A stretch of 64,000 nt of DNA from Nocardia goodfellowii (GCF_017875645.1 NZ_JAGGMR010000001.1:5642001-5706000), one strand, 5' to 3'. Positions 34,577 to 43,917 are shown, counted from the stretch's first letter. The notes: a model not told the origin generated them from the letters alone. Numbers and translations: made by a program.

Positions 34577-36151
34577 ATGCGTTCACCGACGAGACCGCGC
34601 CGCATGAAACCGCTGGCCTTGCTCACCGCGGGCGTGCTCGCGGCCATGTTGCTGCCGGACAGTGCCTCGGCCGACCTGCACTCCGATATCGGCACCGCGG
34701 TCCAAGAACTCCTCGATGTCGGCCGCACCGCGGTGCCGCGCGCCGACTGCGGACCGGGATCCATGCCGGAACCCGGTCTGCAAGGCGATGTTCCGGCCGC
34801 CGATCGCACCAGCGGACGCTCCACGCTGGGCTACCGCTGCAATATGTCGATGCTGGGCCAGTTCGCCGGTCGCGGTGCGGGTATCACCTCCACGAGCTTC
34901 GAACACTGCGCTTACCTGGGTTCCTTCTTCCCCGGCGACCTGATCAGCGAGGGCCGCGGCGTGCAGGTTCTCGATGTCTCCGACCCGGCCCGTCCGCGCC
35001 CGACCGCCACGCTCACCGAACCCGCCATGCTCGCGGGCACCTGGGAAAGCTTGAAGGTCAACGCGGAGCGCAAACTGCTCGTCGGCACCGGTGTCCCAGT
35101 CGGTGAGGGCGTCGGCTACCTCTCGGTCTACGACATCTCCGATTGCGCTCACCCCCGCCTGCTCAACCCCGGCCCCGGTACCAATCTGCTGATGCCGCTG
35201 CCCATCACGACGCACGAGGGCGGCTTCTCTCCCGACGGCCGAACCTACTGGGCCTCCGGTATCGCCCCCGGTTTCGTCAGCGCCGTCGATCTCACCGATC
35301 CCGCGCATCCGCGCGTCATCTGGCAGGGACTCACCGGCATCGAAGCGCACGGTTTCGGCATCAGTCCCGACGGCAACCGCATGTATCTGTCCGCGCTCGC
35401 CGGTTTCACCGTGCTCGATATCAGCGCGGTGCAGCGCCGCGACCCGAACCCGCAGGTGCACCACATCGGCCGCACCTTCTGGACCGACGGCTGGGCCACC
35501 CAGCACAGCGTCCCGGTCACCTATGACGGCAAGCCGTACCTGTACACCGTCGACGAAGGCGGTTCCGGCGGCGTCAAACTCATCGACATCACCGACGACA
35601 CCAAGCCCAAAGTCGCGGCGAAGGTCAAGCTGGAAATCAATCTGCCGCAACACATCGACAGCAATATCGGCTCCTCGATGGGCGGCTCCATCTTCGCCTA
35701 CGAATCGCACTACTGCGCCGCCGACCGCGCTGCGAACCCGACCGCGCTCGCCTGCGGCTGGATTTCCTCCGGCATCAGGGTTTTCGATATCCGCGATCCG
35801 TTCGCCATCCGGGAGATCGCCTACTTCAACCCGCCCGCCCGCACCGGCCGCAACCTGGAACTGTGGAATTCCCCGCACGCCCTGGCCTCCCTCATCGGCG
35901 TCCCGTTCATGACCGCGCCGTCACTGGCCCGCTCCGTGCTCGAAGGCCAGTTCAACCCGTGGGACGCACTCACCCAGCGCTCCGGCCACGTCGCTTTCGG
36001 TGATGTCTCCACCGACTGGTGCCTCTCGCCGCCGGAATGGCGCGGCAACCAACTGTTCGTCACCTGCTCCGACAACGGCTTCATGGCGCTCCAACTGGAC
36101 AACGACGTGTACACCGCGCCGGAGAATCAGCAGTCCATCGTCGGGTCGTAA
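34577..36151 (+). CDS. Secreted LVIVD-repeat (beta-propeller-like) protein
   Basis: 524 aa. A signal peptide (LALLTAGVLAAMLLPDSASA) is cleaved near residue 32. LVIVD-type repeats follow, each a strand such as VQVLDVSDPARPR, LSVYDISDCAHPR, VSAVDLTDPAHPR, FTVLDISAV, VKLIDITDDTKPK and IRVFDIRDPFAIRE. This indicates about six blades of a propeller. Cysteine pairs support an extracellular location. The function of LVIVD proteins is mostly unknown; adhesive or ligand-binding roles are inferred. The DUF305 gene starts 2 bp after the stop, so the two are co-expressed. Confidence 0.85.
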   Translation: MRSPTRPRRMKPLALLTAGVLAAMLLPDSASADLHSDIGTAVQELLDVGRTAVPRADCGPGSMPEPGLQGDVPAADRTSGRSTLGYRCNMSMLGQFAGRGAGITSTSFEHCAYLGSFFPGDLISEGRGVQVLDVSDPARPRPTATLTEPAMLAGTWESLKVNAERKLLVGTGVPVGEGVGYLSVYDISDCAHPRLLNPGPGTNLLMPLPITTHEGGFSPDGRTYWASGIAPGFVSAVDLTDPAHPRVIWQGLTGIEAHGFGISPDGNRMYLSALAGFTVLDISAVQRRDPNPQVHHIGRTFWTDGWATQHSVPVTYDGKPYLYTVDEGGSGGVKLIDITDDTKPKVAAKVKLEINLPQHIDSNIGSSMGGSIFAYESHYCAADRAANPTALACGWISSGIRVFDIRDPFAIREIAYFNPPARTGRNLELWNSPHALASLIGVPFMTAPSLARSVLEGQFNPWDALTQRSGHVAFGDVSTDWCLSPPEWRGNQLFVTCSDNGFMALQLDNDVYTAPENQQSIVGS

Positions 36152-36152
36152 C

Positions 36153-36797
36153 GTGGAACGGAACATCCCCGGATGGATCCGGCTCGCCGCGCTGACGGCG
36201 GCCGGATTCACGCTGCTGGTTCTCGGCGCGGCCCTGCGCCCGCTCCTCTTCGAGGAAACCCCCACGGCCGCAACCGTTCTCAACACGGTGGAGGTCGGTT
36301 TCGCGCAGGATATGACCGCACACCACCAGCAGGCCCTGCTCATGGTGCAGCGTCTGGATCCCGGCGCCGGCCCCGCCGTACGGCGGCTGGCCCAGCAACT
36401 CGCCGACACCCAGCGCATGGAAATCGGCACCATGCTCGGCTGGTTGCGCCTGGCCAACGCGGCACCGCTGTCATCCCGTCCGATGGCCTGGATGCATACC
36501 GAACGGACTGCGCCACAACATCATTCGCCCGCGACGACCACACTCCGGGATACGACGATGCCGGGCATGGCCACCATGGCCGAACTAGACACACTCGCGG
36601 CCGCCAAAGGCCGCGACGCGGAAATCCTGTTCCTGCAGCTGATGATTCGCCACCACGAAGGCGGAACCACCATGGCCGAAGCCGCCGATGAACTCCTGCG
36701 AGCGGGGCCCGTCAAGGAAGCGGCCCGCGCCATGTTCCAGGCCCAGAGCCAGGAGATCGGGATCATGAGTGTGCTGCTGACCCAATTGCGGGCATAG
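36153..36797 (+). CDS. DUF305-family membrane-anchored protein
   Basis: 214 aa. One N-terminal hydrophobic segment (IRLAALTAAGFTLLVLGAAL) anchors an extracytoplasmic helical domain. DUF305 shows two histidine-pair helices, MTAHHQQALLM and MIRHHEGGTTM, plus a central Met/His-rich linker (MPGMATM, TAPQHHSP), which fits metal, probably copper, binding. The GTG start, 1 bp after the LVIVD stop, has no ribosome site of its own, suggesting translational coupling. A periplasm-side metal or ferritin-like role is inferred. Confidence 0.85.
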   Translation: MERNIPGWIRLAALTAAGFTLLVLGAALRPLLFEETPTAATVLNTVEVGFAQDMTAHHQQALLMVQRLDPGAGPAVRRLAQQLADTQRMEIGTMLGWLRLANAAPLSSRPMAWMHTERTAPQHHSPATTTLRDTTMPGMATMAELDTLAAAKGRDAEILFLQLMIRHHEGGTTMAEAADELLRAGPVKEAARAMFQAQSQEIGIMSVLLTQLRA

Positions 36798-36940
36798 TCG
36801 ACCTGCTCGACGTCGATGGTAAGCCGAGCGTCGCCGTTGCAGACCCCGCCGCCCCACGTGCCGATCTCGGAAACCGCCCCGGACCAACCGACCTTACGAC
36901 CACCGCTCGCCGTCGTGCAGGCCACCGTGAGCAAGCGCCT

Positions 36941-37534
36941 TCACGACCTGCTCACGTCGATTGTCGTGCCATGGGCATCGCCGTGCACGGCGTCGATGTA
37001 GGCCTGGGCGACGTCGACGACCGGGGTGCCGTCGGCAGGATTCATGCCCAGGCCGACCAGGGTCTCGCGCACCCAGCCGGGGCTGACGATATTGAGACGC
37101 ACGCCGCGCGGCATCTCGGTCGCCGCGGCCTGCACGAATGCCTCCAAGCCCGCGTTGATCAGGTAGCCGAGCGAGCTTCCAGGGACCGGCTCAGCGAACC
37201 GGCCGCTGGTGAGGGTCAGCGAGCCGCCGTCTCGTATGTGCGCGAGCGCGCGCCGAACCAGATTCACCTGCCCGACAAGTTTTCCGTCGAGACCGCGCCA
37301 GAATTCGCTGTCGGACAAGACATCCAGTGGGGTCAGTCCGCCGCTCACGGCGCAGCACACCACTGCGTCCACTGCTCCGACCTGCGCGAACAGAGCATCG
37401 ATGGTTGCGGTGTCCGTCAGGTCCACCCGCACCGCTCCGCGGCGTGCGGCGCGCACCACGTCATGGCGTGCCGTAAAGGCCTCGGCGACGGCGCTGCCGA
37501 TCGTCCCCGTCGCGCCGATCACGAGAATCTTCAT
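36941..37534 (-). CDS. Short SDR-family protein
   Basis: 197 aa Rossmann protein: MKILVIGATGTIGSAVAEAF (GATGTIG cofactor motif), then VDLTDTATIDALF and LTLTSGRFAEP. The catalytic Tyr-Lys pair of classical SDRs is absent (GYLINAGLEAF in its place), as in a group of short SDRs with unclear chemistry. The start at 37534 has GAAAGAGGA upstream. It is divergent from an XRE regulator, which probably controls it. Confidence 0.85.
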   Translation of the reverse strand: MKILVIGATGTIGSAVAEAFTARHDVVRAARRGAVRVDLTDTATIDALFAQVGAVDAVVCCAVSGGLTPLDVLSDSEFWRGLDGKLVGQVNLVRRALAHIRDGGSLTLTSGRFAEPVPGSSLGYLINAGLEAFVQAAATEMPRGVRLNIVSPGWVRETLVGLGMNPADGTPVVDVAQAYIDAVHGDAHGTTIDVSRS

Positions 37535-37617
37535 AGTGTCCTCTTTCTCCGGTCCAGATCGTGGCTGGTGTGCCGGAAACCAGCCTGCGGCAGGGCAATT
37601 GCCGGACCCAGGCCTCC

Positions 37618-37650
37618 GCTGGATGTACACCCGCGCTGGGTATATCCAGC
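37618..37650. promoter_or_regulatory. Inverted repeat between SDR and XRE genes
   Basis: GCTGGAT (37618-37624) and ATCCAGC (37644-37650) are perfect arms, with ACACCC/GGGT further inside. It sits 43 bp before the XRE start and 84 bp before the SDR start, a likely regulator site. Confidence 0.45.
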
Positions 37651-37692
37651 AGGTGCAGGCTCGCCGGCCGCGAATCCTCGACACTGGTAGGT

Positions 37693-38613
37693 ATGAGCAC
37701 ACACGCCGAGCTGGGTGAGTTCTTGCGATCGCGGCGAGCCCGGCTGCAACCGGGCGATGCCGGGCTTCGCCCCTATGGTGGGCGGCGCCGGGTTCCGGGC
37801 CTGCGCCGCGAGGAGCTTGCTCAGCTCGCCGGGGTGAGCGCCGGCTACTACACCCGGCTCGAGCAAGGGCAAAGCCCCAATGCCTCGGACGCCGTTCTCG
37901 ATGCCGTTGCCCGCGTCCTGCGTTTGGACGAGGCCGAGCGTGCTCATCTGTACTCGCTGGCCCGGCCGACGCCGAAGGGTCGCCGCCGCGCAGTCGAGCC
38001 CGAGCGGGTGCGGCCGGGGGTACGGCTCATGATCGACTCGTTCGGGGACGTGCCCGCTCTGGTCATGGGCCGCTTCGCCGACGTCCTCGCGTGGAATCGG
38101 ATGGCACACGCTCTGCTGGCCGGTCACCTCGATTTCGACGCGCCGGACCGCCCCGGCGACCGGCCCAATATCGCCCGCTTGGTATTCCTCGATCCGCACA
38201 CGCGTGAGCTCTATGACGACTGGCCCCGGAAGGCCAGGTCCACAGTCGCCGACCTGCGACTGATCGCCGGGCGGTACCCCGGCGCGCCCGCCCTGGGCAG
38301 CCTGATCGGCGAATTGACGCTCGGCAGTCCCGAGTTCGCGAGACTTTGGGCCGCGCATACGGTGGGCGATTGCGGTGGCGCCGCCCGTATCTACCACCAT
38401 CCCATGGTGGGTGGCATGACGCTGAGGACCGAGTTCATGACTCTCCCGGAGGACGAGGGGCAGCGTGTCGCGGTGTTCAATGCCGAACCGGGCTCCCCCT
38501 CCGAGGCGGCCCTTCGAATCCTCGCCGATCTGACTGCCGCCGAGACAACGGCGAGCACAGTTCGTGATATCGCCGATGTGGACGAGACTTCCTCCGGTTC
38601 CACTGTGTCATAG
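37693..38613 (+). CDS. XRE-family regulator with MmyB-like ligand-binding domain
   Basis: 306 aa. The helix-turn-helix is at residues 5-70, including RRVPGLRREELAQLAGVSAGYYTRLEQGQ, the signature of this large actinobacterial family. The MmyB-like C-terminal domain follows (VMGRFADVLAWNRMAHALL, LVFLDPHTRELYDDWP), thought to bind a hydrophobic ligand. These regulators usually control an adjacent divergent SDR gene, as here. Confidence 0.93.
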   Translation: MSTHAELGEFLRSRRARLQPGDAGLRPYGGRRRVPGLRREELAQLAGVSAGYYTRLEQGQSPNASDAVLDAVARVLRLDEAERAHLYSLARPTPKGRRRAVEPERVRPGVRLMIDSFGDVPALVMGRFADVLAWNRMAHALLAGHLDFDAPDRPGDRPNIARLVFLDPHTRELYDDWPRKARSTVADLRLIAGRYPGAPALGSLIGELTLGSPEFARLWAAHTVGDCGGAARIYHHPMVGGMTLRTEFMTLPEDEGQRVAVFNAEPGSPSEAALRILADLTAAETTASTVRDIADVDETSSGSTVS

Positions 38614-38713
38614 AGCCTTTCGGCCCGTACGCCGCCCGCAGGGGTCGGTGAGCTTCCTCTCATCGAGCCGGTTATCCAGCTGGAAACATTGCTTCGCCGT
38701 GTCGGCTCTGCAA

Positions 38714-38737
38714 CTGTAAGTAGGTACTTACTTACAG
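38714..38737. promoter_or_regulatory. Perfect palindromic operator in front of the TetR gene
   Basis: CTGTAAGTA and TACTTACAG are exact inverted arms around GGTACT. It ends 1 bp before the AGGAGGTG ribosome site of the TetR gene, so a bound TetR would block its own operon. Confidence 0.8.
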
Positions 38738-38747
38738 AGGAGGTGCG

Positions 38748-39383
38748 GTGGGATCACCCGCTCGGGAGCGGATCATCACCGAGGCGTTGCGGCTGTTCGG
38801 GGCGCGGGGTTTCGCCGGGACCACCGTGGCGCAGATCGAGTCGGCGGCAGGGCTTTCGGGCGGATCGGGTGCGCTGTACCGGCACTTCCCCTCCAAGGAC
38901 GCGCTGTTGCTCGAGGCGGTGCGGTCGCGGCTGGTCGACCGCGGCGAGTGGGAGCGGTTCCGCGAGCCCGACTTCTCGATCGCCGGACTTCTCGAAGAGC
39001 TCGCCCCCGGTGCGGCGACAGTGGACAAGGTACTGGCGCTGTGCCGGATCGGTTTGACTCGCCTCGAGCACGACCGCGACGTCACCCGGATCCTGATGCG
39101 CGACAACACGATCGCACCGAGCGTGCTGGAGGTGTTCCAGCGCGAGGAGTACAGCGTCGTGACCTCCGTGGTGGCACGTGGGCTCGCCGAACTCGCCGGC
39201 CCGGACCACGACCTGGACGTGGACGCCGCAGCGGCCGTGCTGGTCGGGGCCATCGCCCATTTCTGGCTGATCCGCGACATCTTCGACGGCGTGCACCCCG
39301 CCGGGCTCGACAGCGAACGCTATCTGCGGGCGAGCGCGGAACTCATCGCGGCGCGGCTGGCCGCATCCAACGAGAAGGAGTGA
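38748..39383 (+). CDS. TetR-family transcriptional regulator
   Basis: 211 aa. The N-terminal helix-turn-helix (ERIITEALRLFGARGFAGTTVAQIESAAGLSGGSGALYRHFPSKDAL pattern, residues 5-52) is followed by a helical ligand domain. GTG start 2 nt after a near-perfect AGGAGGTG. It lies 7 bp upstream of the FAD oxidoreductase, with which it forms an operon controlled by the palindrome at 38714-38737. Confidence 0.92.
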   Translation: MGSPARERIITEALRLFGARGFAGTTVAQIESAAGLSGGSGALYRHFPSKDALLLEAVRSRLVDRGEWERFREPDFSIAGLLEELAPGAATVDKVLALCRIGLTRLEHDRDVTRILMRDNTIAPSVLEVFQREEYSVVTSVVARGLAELAGPDHDLDVDAAAAVLVGAIAHFWLIRDIFDGVHPAGLDSERYLRASAELIAARLAASNEKE

Positions 39384-39390
39384 CAGGACA

Positions 39391-40584
39391 ATGGCGACCG
39401 ATCACATCACCGTCATCGGCGGCGGGTTCGCGGGACTCACGGCCGCCATCGCCTGCGCCGAATCCGGCGCGGCGGTAAGGCTTTACGAGGCGCACCAGAC
39501 CCTCGGCGGTCGGGGGCGTGCGACGGCGGCACCCTACATCGCCCACGAAGGCGCGCACGTCTTCTACGCCGATGGCCCGCACTACACCTGGCTGCGGAAA
39601 CGCGGTTTCGTGGCCGGACTCGGCCTGCCCAGCCCCCGCCAGGCGGCGCGGATCGGTTTCCGGATCGATCGGCGGGTGCGCAAGGCTCCCCCGGTCGGGA
39701 TGCTGCGCGCGCAATCCCGCGCCTTCCTGACGGCGCCGGTCGACCTGGACTTCCACACCTGGGCGGCCGGTCGCTGGGGTGAGCGGACCGCGGCGCAGCT
39801 GGCGCACGCGATCAGCGCGGTGACCTACGACGCCGATACCGGGCGACTGTCGGCCGCGTTCGTGTGGGAGTTGTTCCAGCGGGTGTTCGGACCGCGGGTG
39901 CCGGCGGTGCGCTGGGTCCGCGGCGGTTGGCAGACGGTGGTCGACCGGATGGGCGAGCGCGCTCGCGAACTGGGCGTCGTGATCGAGACCCGCGCTCGGG
40001 TGGGCGAGGTGTCCACCGCGGCCGGACCCGTCATCATCGCCACCGAGCTGGCCGCGGCGCGCGCCCTGCTCGCGGACAAGAGTCTCAGCTGGACAAGCGG
40101 GCATGCCGCGCTACTCGACCTGGCCGTGCACTCCGATCGCCGCGACCGCAACCTCGTCTTCGACCTCGACGAGGGCGGATTCCACGAGAGTTACACCATG
40201 CAGGACGACACCATCGCCCCGGCCGGGGAGTCACTGTTCCAGCTGCAAATGCCGGTGCGGGACAACGAATCCCGTGCCGACGCCCAGGCCAGGCTCGCTG
40301 CCTTCGCCGACGCCGTCGTGCCGGGGCGGGCCGAGCGCACCACGTTCACCCGCACCGCTGTCGCCAAAGGCCGCACCGGAGCCCTCGACCTGCCCGGCCA
40401 GACCTGGCGGGACCGGCCGGCGATCGAGCGTGGCGACGGGGTCTACCTGGTCGGCGATATGGTCGCCGCGCCCGGCATGCGCGGCGAGATCTCGATCAAC
40501 AGCGCCGTGCACGCCGCGGCGGCCGCGGTCGCCGAGCTCCAGCGCGCATCCCGAGGTCAACGTGCGCACCAGATAGACGAGTAG
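39391..40584 (+). CDS. FAD-dependent oxidoreductase, phytoene-desaturase-like
   Basis: 397 aa. The N-terminal FAD motif is VIGGGFAGLTAAIACAESGAAV with the GGRGR continuation typical of amine oxidase/carotenoid desaturase flavoproteins. The C-terminal FAD segment is GVYLVGDMVAAPGMRGEISINSA. The protein is shorter than phytoene desaturases (about 500 aa) and belongs to an unassigned branch. It is co-transcribed with its TetR. A carotenoid oxygenase remnant 760 bp away hints at a former isoprenoid-modifying locus. Confidence 0.85.
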   Translation: MATDHITVIGGGFAGLTAAIACAESGAAVRLYEAHQTLGGRGRATAAPYIAHEGAHVFYADGPHYTWLRKRGFVAGLGLPSPRQAARIGFRIDRRVRKAPPVGMLRAQSRAFLTAPVDLDFHTWAAGRWGERTAAQLAHAISAVTYDADTGRLSAAFVWELFQRVFGPRVPAVRWVRGGWQTVVDRMGERARELGVVIETRARVGEVSTAAGPVIIATELAAARALLADKSLSWTSGHAALLDLAVHSDRRDRNLVFDLDEGGFHESYTMQDDTIAPAGESLFQLQMPVRDNESRADAQARLAAFADAVVPGRAERTTFTRTAVAKGRTGALDLPGQTWRDRPAIERGDGVYLVGDMVAAPGMRGEISINSAVHAAAAAVAELQRASRGQRAHQIDE

Positions 40585-40613
40585 CTCCAGAACCCTGATT
40601 CAAGAGGCCCGGG

Positions 40614-41141
40614 TCAGCGCGGACGTGGCACATTCTGGGGAAATTGTCCCTGCATGTTGCCTGGCGGATTGTAAAGAGCGACAGCGACGGTGTAGCCGCC
40701 CTCCGAGGCGTATCCGATACCAAGTCCGGTGCTGGCCTTCCACACCAACTGCGTGAAATGGCCCGTTTGCATACTGAACCCGGGGTTGTTGTAGTCGTAG
40801 GCGGAGACCTCGTCATACCACATCTTCGTGGCCATCTGCACAAAGGAGACAGCGCCCCAGTTGCCCTGTCCCCCAACGAGATTCTCCCCCGCCCCGTTCT
40901 TGTAAGGACAGCTGTGATCGATCGTTCCCTTGGTGGCGTAGTACTTCGCGCATTGCTGCGCCCGGCTGTTCATGTTCTGGGTCGAGGTCATCGCGGGAGA
41001 ACCATGCTTCGCCCGGTACTGGTTGTGCAGGGTAAGCCCGGTCTGCGCGTAATCGCTCTGCCCGGCGGCAGTGCCCCCGCCGGAGATGAGCGCGGCGAGC
41101 ATCACCGCGGCGACAACTGATACCAATCGACCGACACGCAC
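40614..41141 (-). CDS. Secreted CAP-domain (SCP/PR1-like) protein
   Basis: 175 aa. A signal peptide ([22 protein letters not shown]) is cleaved near residue 27. The CAP domain then shows [16 protein letters not shown], the [15 protein letters not shown] pair, GAGENLV and [11 protein letters not shown]. The two histidines and glutamate are the conserved CAP cavity residues. Such proteins act outside the cell, with sterol- or lipid-binding or hydrolase-like roles proposed. GTG start with GGGAGG upstream. Convergent with the FAD oxidoreductase, 29 bp apart. Confidence 0.9.
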   Translation of the reverse strand: MRVGRLVSVVAAVMLAALISGGGTAAGQSDYAQTGLTLHNQYRAKHGSPAMTSTQNMNSRAQQCAKYYATKGTIDHSCPYKNGAGENLVGGQGNWGAVSFVQMATKMWYDEVSAYDYNNPGFSMQTGHFTQLVWKASTGLGIGYASEGGYTVAVALYNPPGNMQGQFPQNVPRPR

Positions 41142-41348
41142 GACGACCTCCCAAGGCAGAGCAGGACACAGCAGAAACGAACCACACGCACCTCGGGACG
41201 CGCACTGGCCGTGAGCGTTTCGGGATCAGATGAGCGTACCCGGACTCGCAGCATTGCTCGTCGAATTCCGACCTGCTCGCTGAACGTTGTACTGGGCGTT
41301 CGCGCAGCGGCCCGGTCACCGGCACCCGCGTACCGACACTGTGGCGAG

Positions 41349-41504
41349 ATGGTGACGAGGACCTTGGCCCACAACCACGCCGACCGAACCAGCTATCTGA
41401 TGATTCTCGACGCCACCGACCTCACCGCACAGCCGCTGGCTCGAATCCATCTCCCCGTTCGCGTCCCCACCGGCTTCCACGGCAACTGGCTACCCATCCA
41501 CTGA
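41349..41504 (+). pseudogene. C-terminal remnant of a carotenoid oxygenase
   Basis: A 51-codon open frame translates to a segment containing [18 protein letters not shown] and then [17 protein letters not shown] with a stop three codons later. This matches the very end of carotenoid cleavage dioxygenases, where the fourth iron-ligand histidine sits in the GFHG motif. The remaining 400 or so residues with the other three histidines are not found upstream; the CAP gene lies there instead. It is therefore a deletion remnant. Confidence 0.8.
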
Positions 41505-41520
41505 CCTCCGCGACCGGGAT

Positions 41521-42744
41521 TCAGAAAGTGCCGTGGGTGGGTGGTGGGGTGTTGTGGAGTAGGGCGCGGCCGAGGTGGTGGTATTTCCACCGGACGGGGT
41601 CGTGCAGGGTGTGGGTGCGGGCGTTGCGCCAGAAGTGGTGGAGGTTGAGATCTGCTGCGGCACTGCGGGTTCCGCCTACTTCGAACAGGGTGGACGATAC
41701 GTCGACCGCCGCGCGATCGGCGACGATCTTGGCCGTCGCGACGGCGAGGGACGCCTGGGCGGCCAGGGTGTGTTCGCCGGGGTCCGGTGTGGTGATCGCC
41801 GAATCGACGGCGGCTCCCGCGGCCGCGAGGGCCGCCTCGGCCGTCACCACCGTGACTGCCAATTCGCCGAATCGCTGGATGAGTAAGGGGTCGTCGATGG
41901 CGCGGTCGACGCCGGCCTCGAACCAGGGCCTGGCCTGTTCGCGCACGAATTCCGTTGCGGCGGTGAGTGCTCCACGCGCGATGCCCGTATCGATCGCGGC
42001 ATGCAGAAGCTGGGCGTACGCCCCGTAGGCGGTGGGTCCGGCGAGGGCTTTCGCGCGGGGAACGAGTTGCTCGGACCGCACCCGTGCATTGTCGAATTCG
42101 ACGGTGCCGCTGCCGGTGGTGCGCTGGCCGAGACCGTTCCAATCGTCGACGATCCGTACGCCTGGCGTCCGGGCGGGCAGGAATGCGATGTACTCGCCTG
42201 CGGGAAGGCCGCTGCCCGCGTCGGGGTCGTCGAGCCGGGTGAGTACGGCGAGCAGGTCGGCGAACAGTGAACCGGTGCAATAGTATTTCGTGCCGTCGAT
42301 GCGGAATTCGTGGCCGACCGGACGCACAGTGGTGGAAATGTTGGTGATGGTCCTGCCGCCGCGTTCGGACTGGGCGTTCGCGATGCGCGCGCCACCGAGG
42401 ACCGCTCCGAAGAATTCGCGTTGCTGTGGCGCGGTACCTGCCAGGCGCAACAGATTCAGATAGACGAAATGGCTGTGCGGGATCTGCGCGATATTCGGGT
42501 CGGCCACCGCCAGCAGCCGCACCACCTCCGCCACCGTGCTGGGCCCCAGATCGGCCCCACCGAATGCGGTGGGCACGGTGATCGCGAGCAAGCCCGACGA
42601 TGCCAACCGGTCCAGTTGTGCGTACGGCAATTCGCGGTCGCGGTCGCGGACCGCGGCGGCGGGCGCGAACTCGCGGGCGAGTTCGGCCGCGACGGTCACG
42701 GCCTCGGTGGCGGAGGTGATGCGATGGGCGGTGGCCGCGGTCAT
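41521..42744 (-). CDS. sfnB: SfnB-type acyl-CoA-dehydrogenase-like flavin monooxygenase
   Basis: 407 aa in the acyl-CoA dehydrogenase fold but of the SfnB/DszC oxygenase branch. Landmarks are the N-terminal helices, AITVPTAFGGADLGPSTVAEVVRLLA, the flavin segment ANAQSERGGRTITNI, and the C-terminal signature ALFEVGGTRSA-like (LFEVGGTRSAAADLNLHHFWRNARTHTLHDPVRWKYHHLG). These enzymes use reduced flavin on sulfones and sulfoxides during sulfur starvation. It overlaps sfnG by an ATGA; last gene of the five-gene operon. Confidence 0.85.
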   Translation of the reverse strand: MTAATAHRITSATEAVTVAAELAREFAPAAAVRDRDRELPYAQLDRLASSGLLAITVPTAFGGADLGPSTVAEVVRLLAVADPNIAQIPHSHFVYLNLLRLAGTAPQQREFFGAVLGGARIANAQSERGGRTITNISTTVRPVGHEFRIDGTKYYCTGSLFADLLAVLTRLDDPDAGSGLPAGEYIAFLPARTPGVRIVDDWNGLGQRTTGSGTVEFDNARVRSEQLVPRAKALAGPTAYGAYAQLLHAAIDTGIARGALTAATEFVREQARPWFEAGVDRAIDDPLLIQRFGELAVTVVTAEAALAAAGAAVDSAITTPDPGEHTLAAQASLAVATAKIVADRAAVDVSSTLFEVGGTRSAAADLNLHHFWRNARTHTLHDPVRWKYHHLGRALLHNTPPPTHGTF

Positions 42745-43859
42745 CAGCCGACCACCGCCGCGGGAACCCGGGCCGCCTCGAGTTCGCGGACCAACGGCAG
42801 CACCTTGGCACCGAAGTATTCGATCTCCTCCTGGAAATGCAGGAAGCCACCGAGAATCAGGTCGACGCCGAGATCGCGATAGGCGACGATCCGTTCCGCC
42901 ACCTGCTCGGGGGTGCCGATCAATTGGGTGCGGAAACCGTCGTTGTACTGCACCAGATCTTCGAAGGAAGAATCCGCCCACATGCCCTTGCGGTCGCTGG
43001 TCGAGGCGCCCGCCTGCTGCACCGCGTCCCGGAATCCCTCGACCGCGGGCTTGTTCGCCTTCTCGATGATCTCGCGCAACGTATCGCGCGCTTCCTTTTC
43101 GGTGTCGCGGGCGATGATGAATCCGTTGAGCCCGAATTTCACCTCCCGCTCGTTCTCGCGGGCGACGGTGCGCAGGTCGTCGAGTTGTTCGGTGACGCCG
43201 TCGAAGTCCTTGCCGTTGGAGAAATACCAGTCGGCGTGTCGGCCGCCATTGCGTCGGGCCGCCGTCGAGTTACCGCCCTGGAACAGTTCGGGATTGGGCC
43301 GTTCCGGGGTGTTGAGCGGTTTCGGCTTGAGGGTGAAATCACGGATACGGTAGAAGTCGCCGCCGTAATTCACCTCGTCCTCGGTCCAGATCTTGCGGAT
43401 CACCTCGAGGAATTCGCCGCTGCGCCGGTACCGTTCGTCGTGCTCGAGCCACGGTTCGCCGAGGGCCTGGAATTCCCCCGCGAACCAGCCCGACACCACA
43501 TTGATCGCGAACCGCCCGTTGGAGAGGTGGTCGGCGGTGGCGCCGAATTTCGCGAGCACCGCGGGGTGCCACAGCCCGGGATGGATAGCGGCGATCACCT
43601 TCAGCCGTTCGGTGGCCAGCAGCAGCGCCAGGCTGAACGAGGTGGACTCGTGCTGGAATTCGGCGCCGTAGGAGGCGGTGTAGCGGACTTGGGACAGGGC
43701 GTAGTCGAAGCCGTTGCGTTCCGCGGTCTGCGCGAGCTTCTTGTTGTATTCGTAATCCCAGCCGGTGCGCTGTTCGATATCGCTGGTGACGAGGCCACCG
43801 CTCACGTTGGGGACCCAGTAGGCGAACTGGATCCGATCTGCGATCCGCTCGGTTGTCAT
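42744..43859 (-). CDS. sfnG: FMNH2-dependent dimethylsulfone monooxygenase
   Basis: 371 aa luciferase-like (LLM) TIM-barrel. The N-terminus IQFAYWVPNVSGGLVTSDIEQRTGWDYEYN and the FGATADHLSNGRFAINVVSGWFAGEFQALGEPW region are characteristic of SfnG, which turns dimethylsulfone into methanesulfinate using reduced FMN. ELFQGGNSTAARRNGGRHADWYFSNGK is the flavin phosphate region. It is coupled to sfnB downstream and lies 58 bp after the styrene-monooxygenase-like gene. Confidence 0.92.
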   Translation of the reverse strand: MTTERIADRIQFAYWVPNVSGGLVTSDIEQRTGWDYEYNKKLAQTAERNGFDYALSQVRYTASYGAEFQHESTSFSLALLLATERLKVIAAIHPGLWHPAVLAKFGATADHLSNGRFAINVVSGWFAGEFQALGEPWLEHDERYRRSGEFLEVIRKIWTEDEVNYGGDFYRIRDFTLKPKPLNTPERPNPELFQGGNSTAARRNGGRHADWYFSNGKDFDGVTEQLDDLRTVARENEREVKFGLNGFIIARDTEKEARDTLREIIEKANKPAVEGFRDAVQQAGASTSDRKGMWADSSFEDLVQYNDGFRTQLIGTPEQVAERIVAYRDLGVDLILGGFLHFQEEIEYFGAKVLPLVRELEAARVPAAVVG

Positions 43860-43917
43860 AGCTTGCTCCAGAGTTCGTGCGGCGGGCCGGCCCACCGCAT
43901 GCGAAAGGGGGTTGTCG

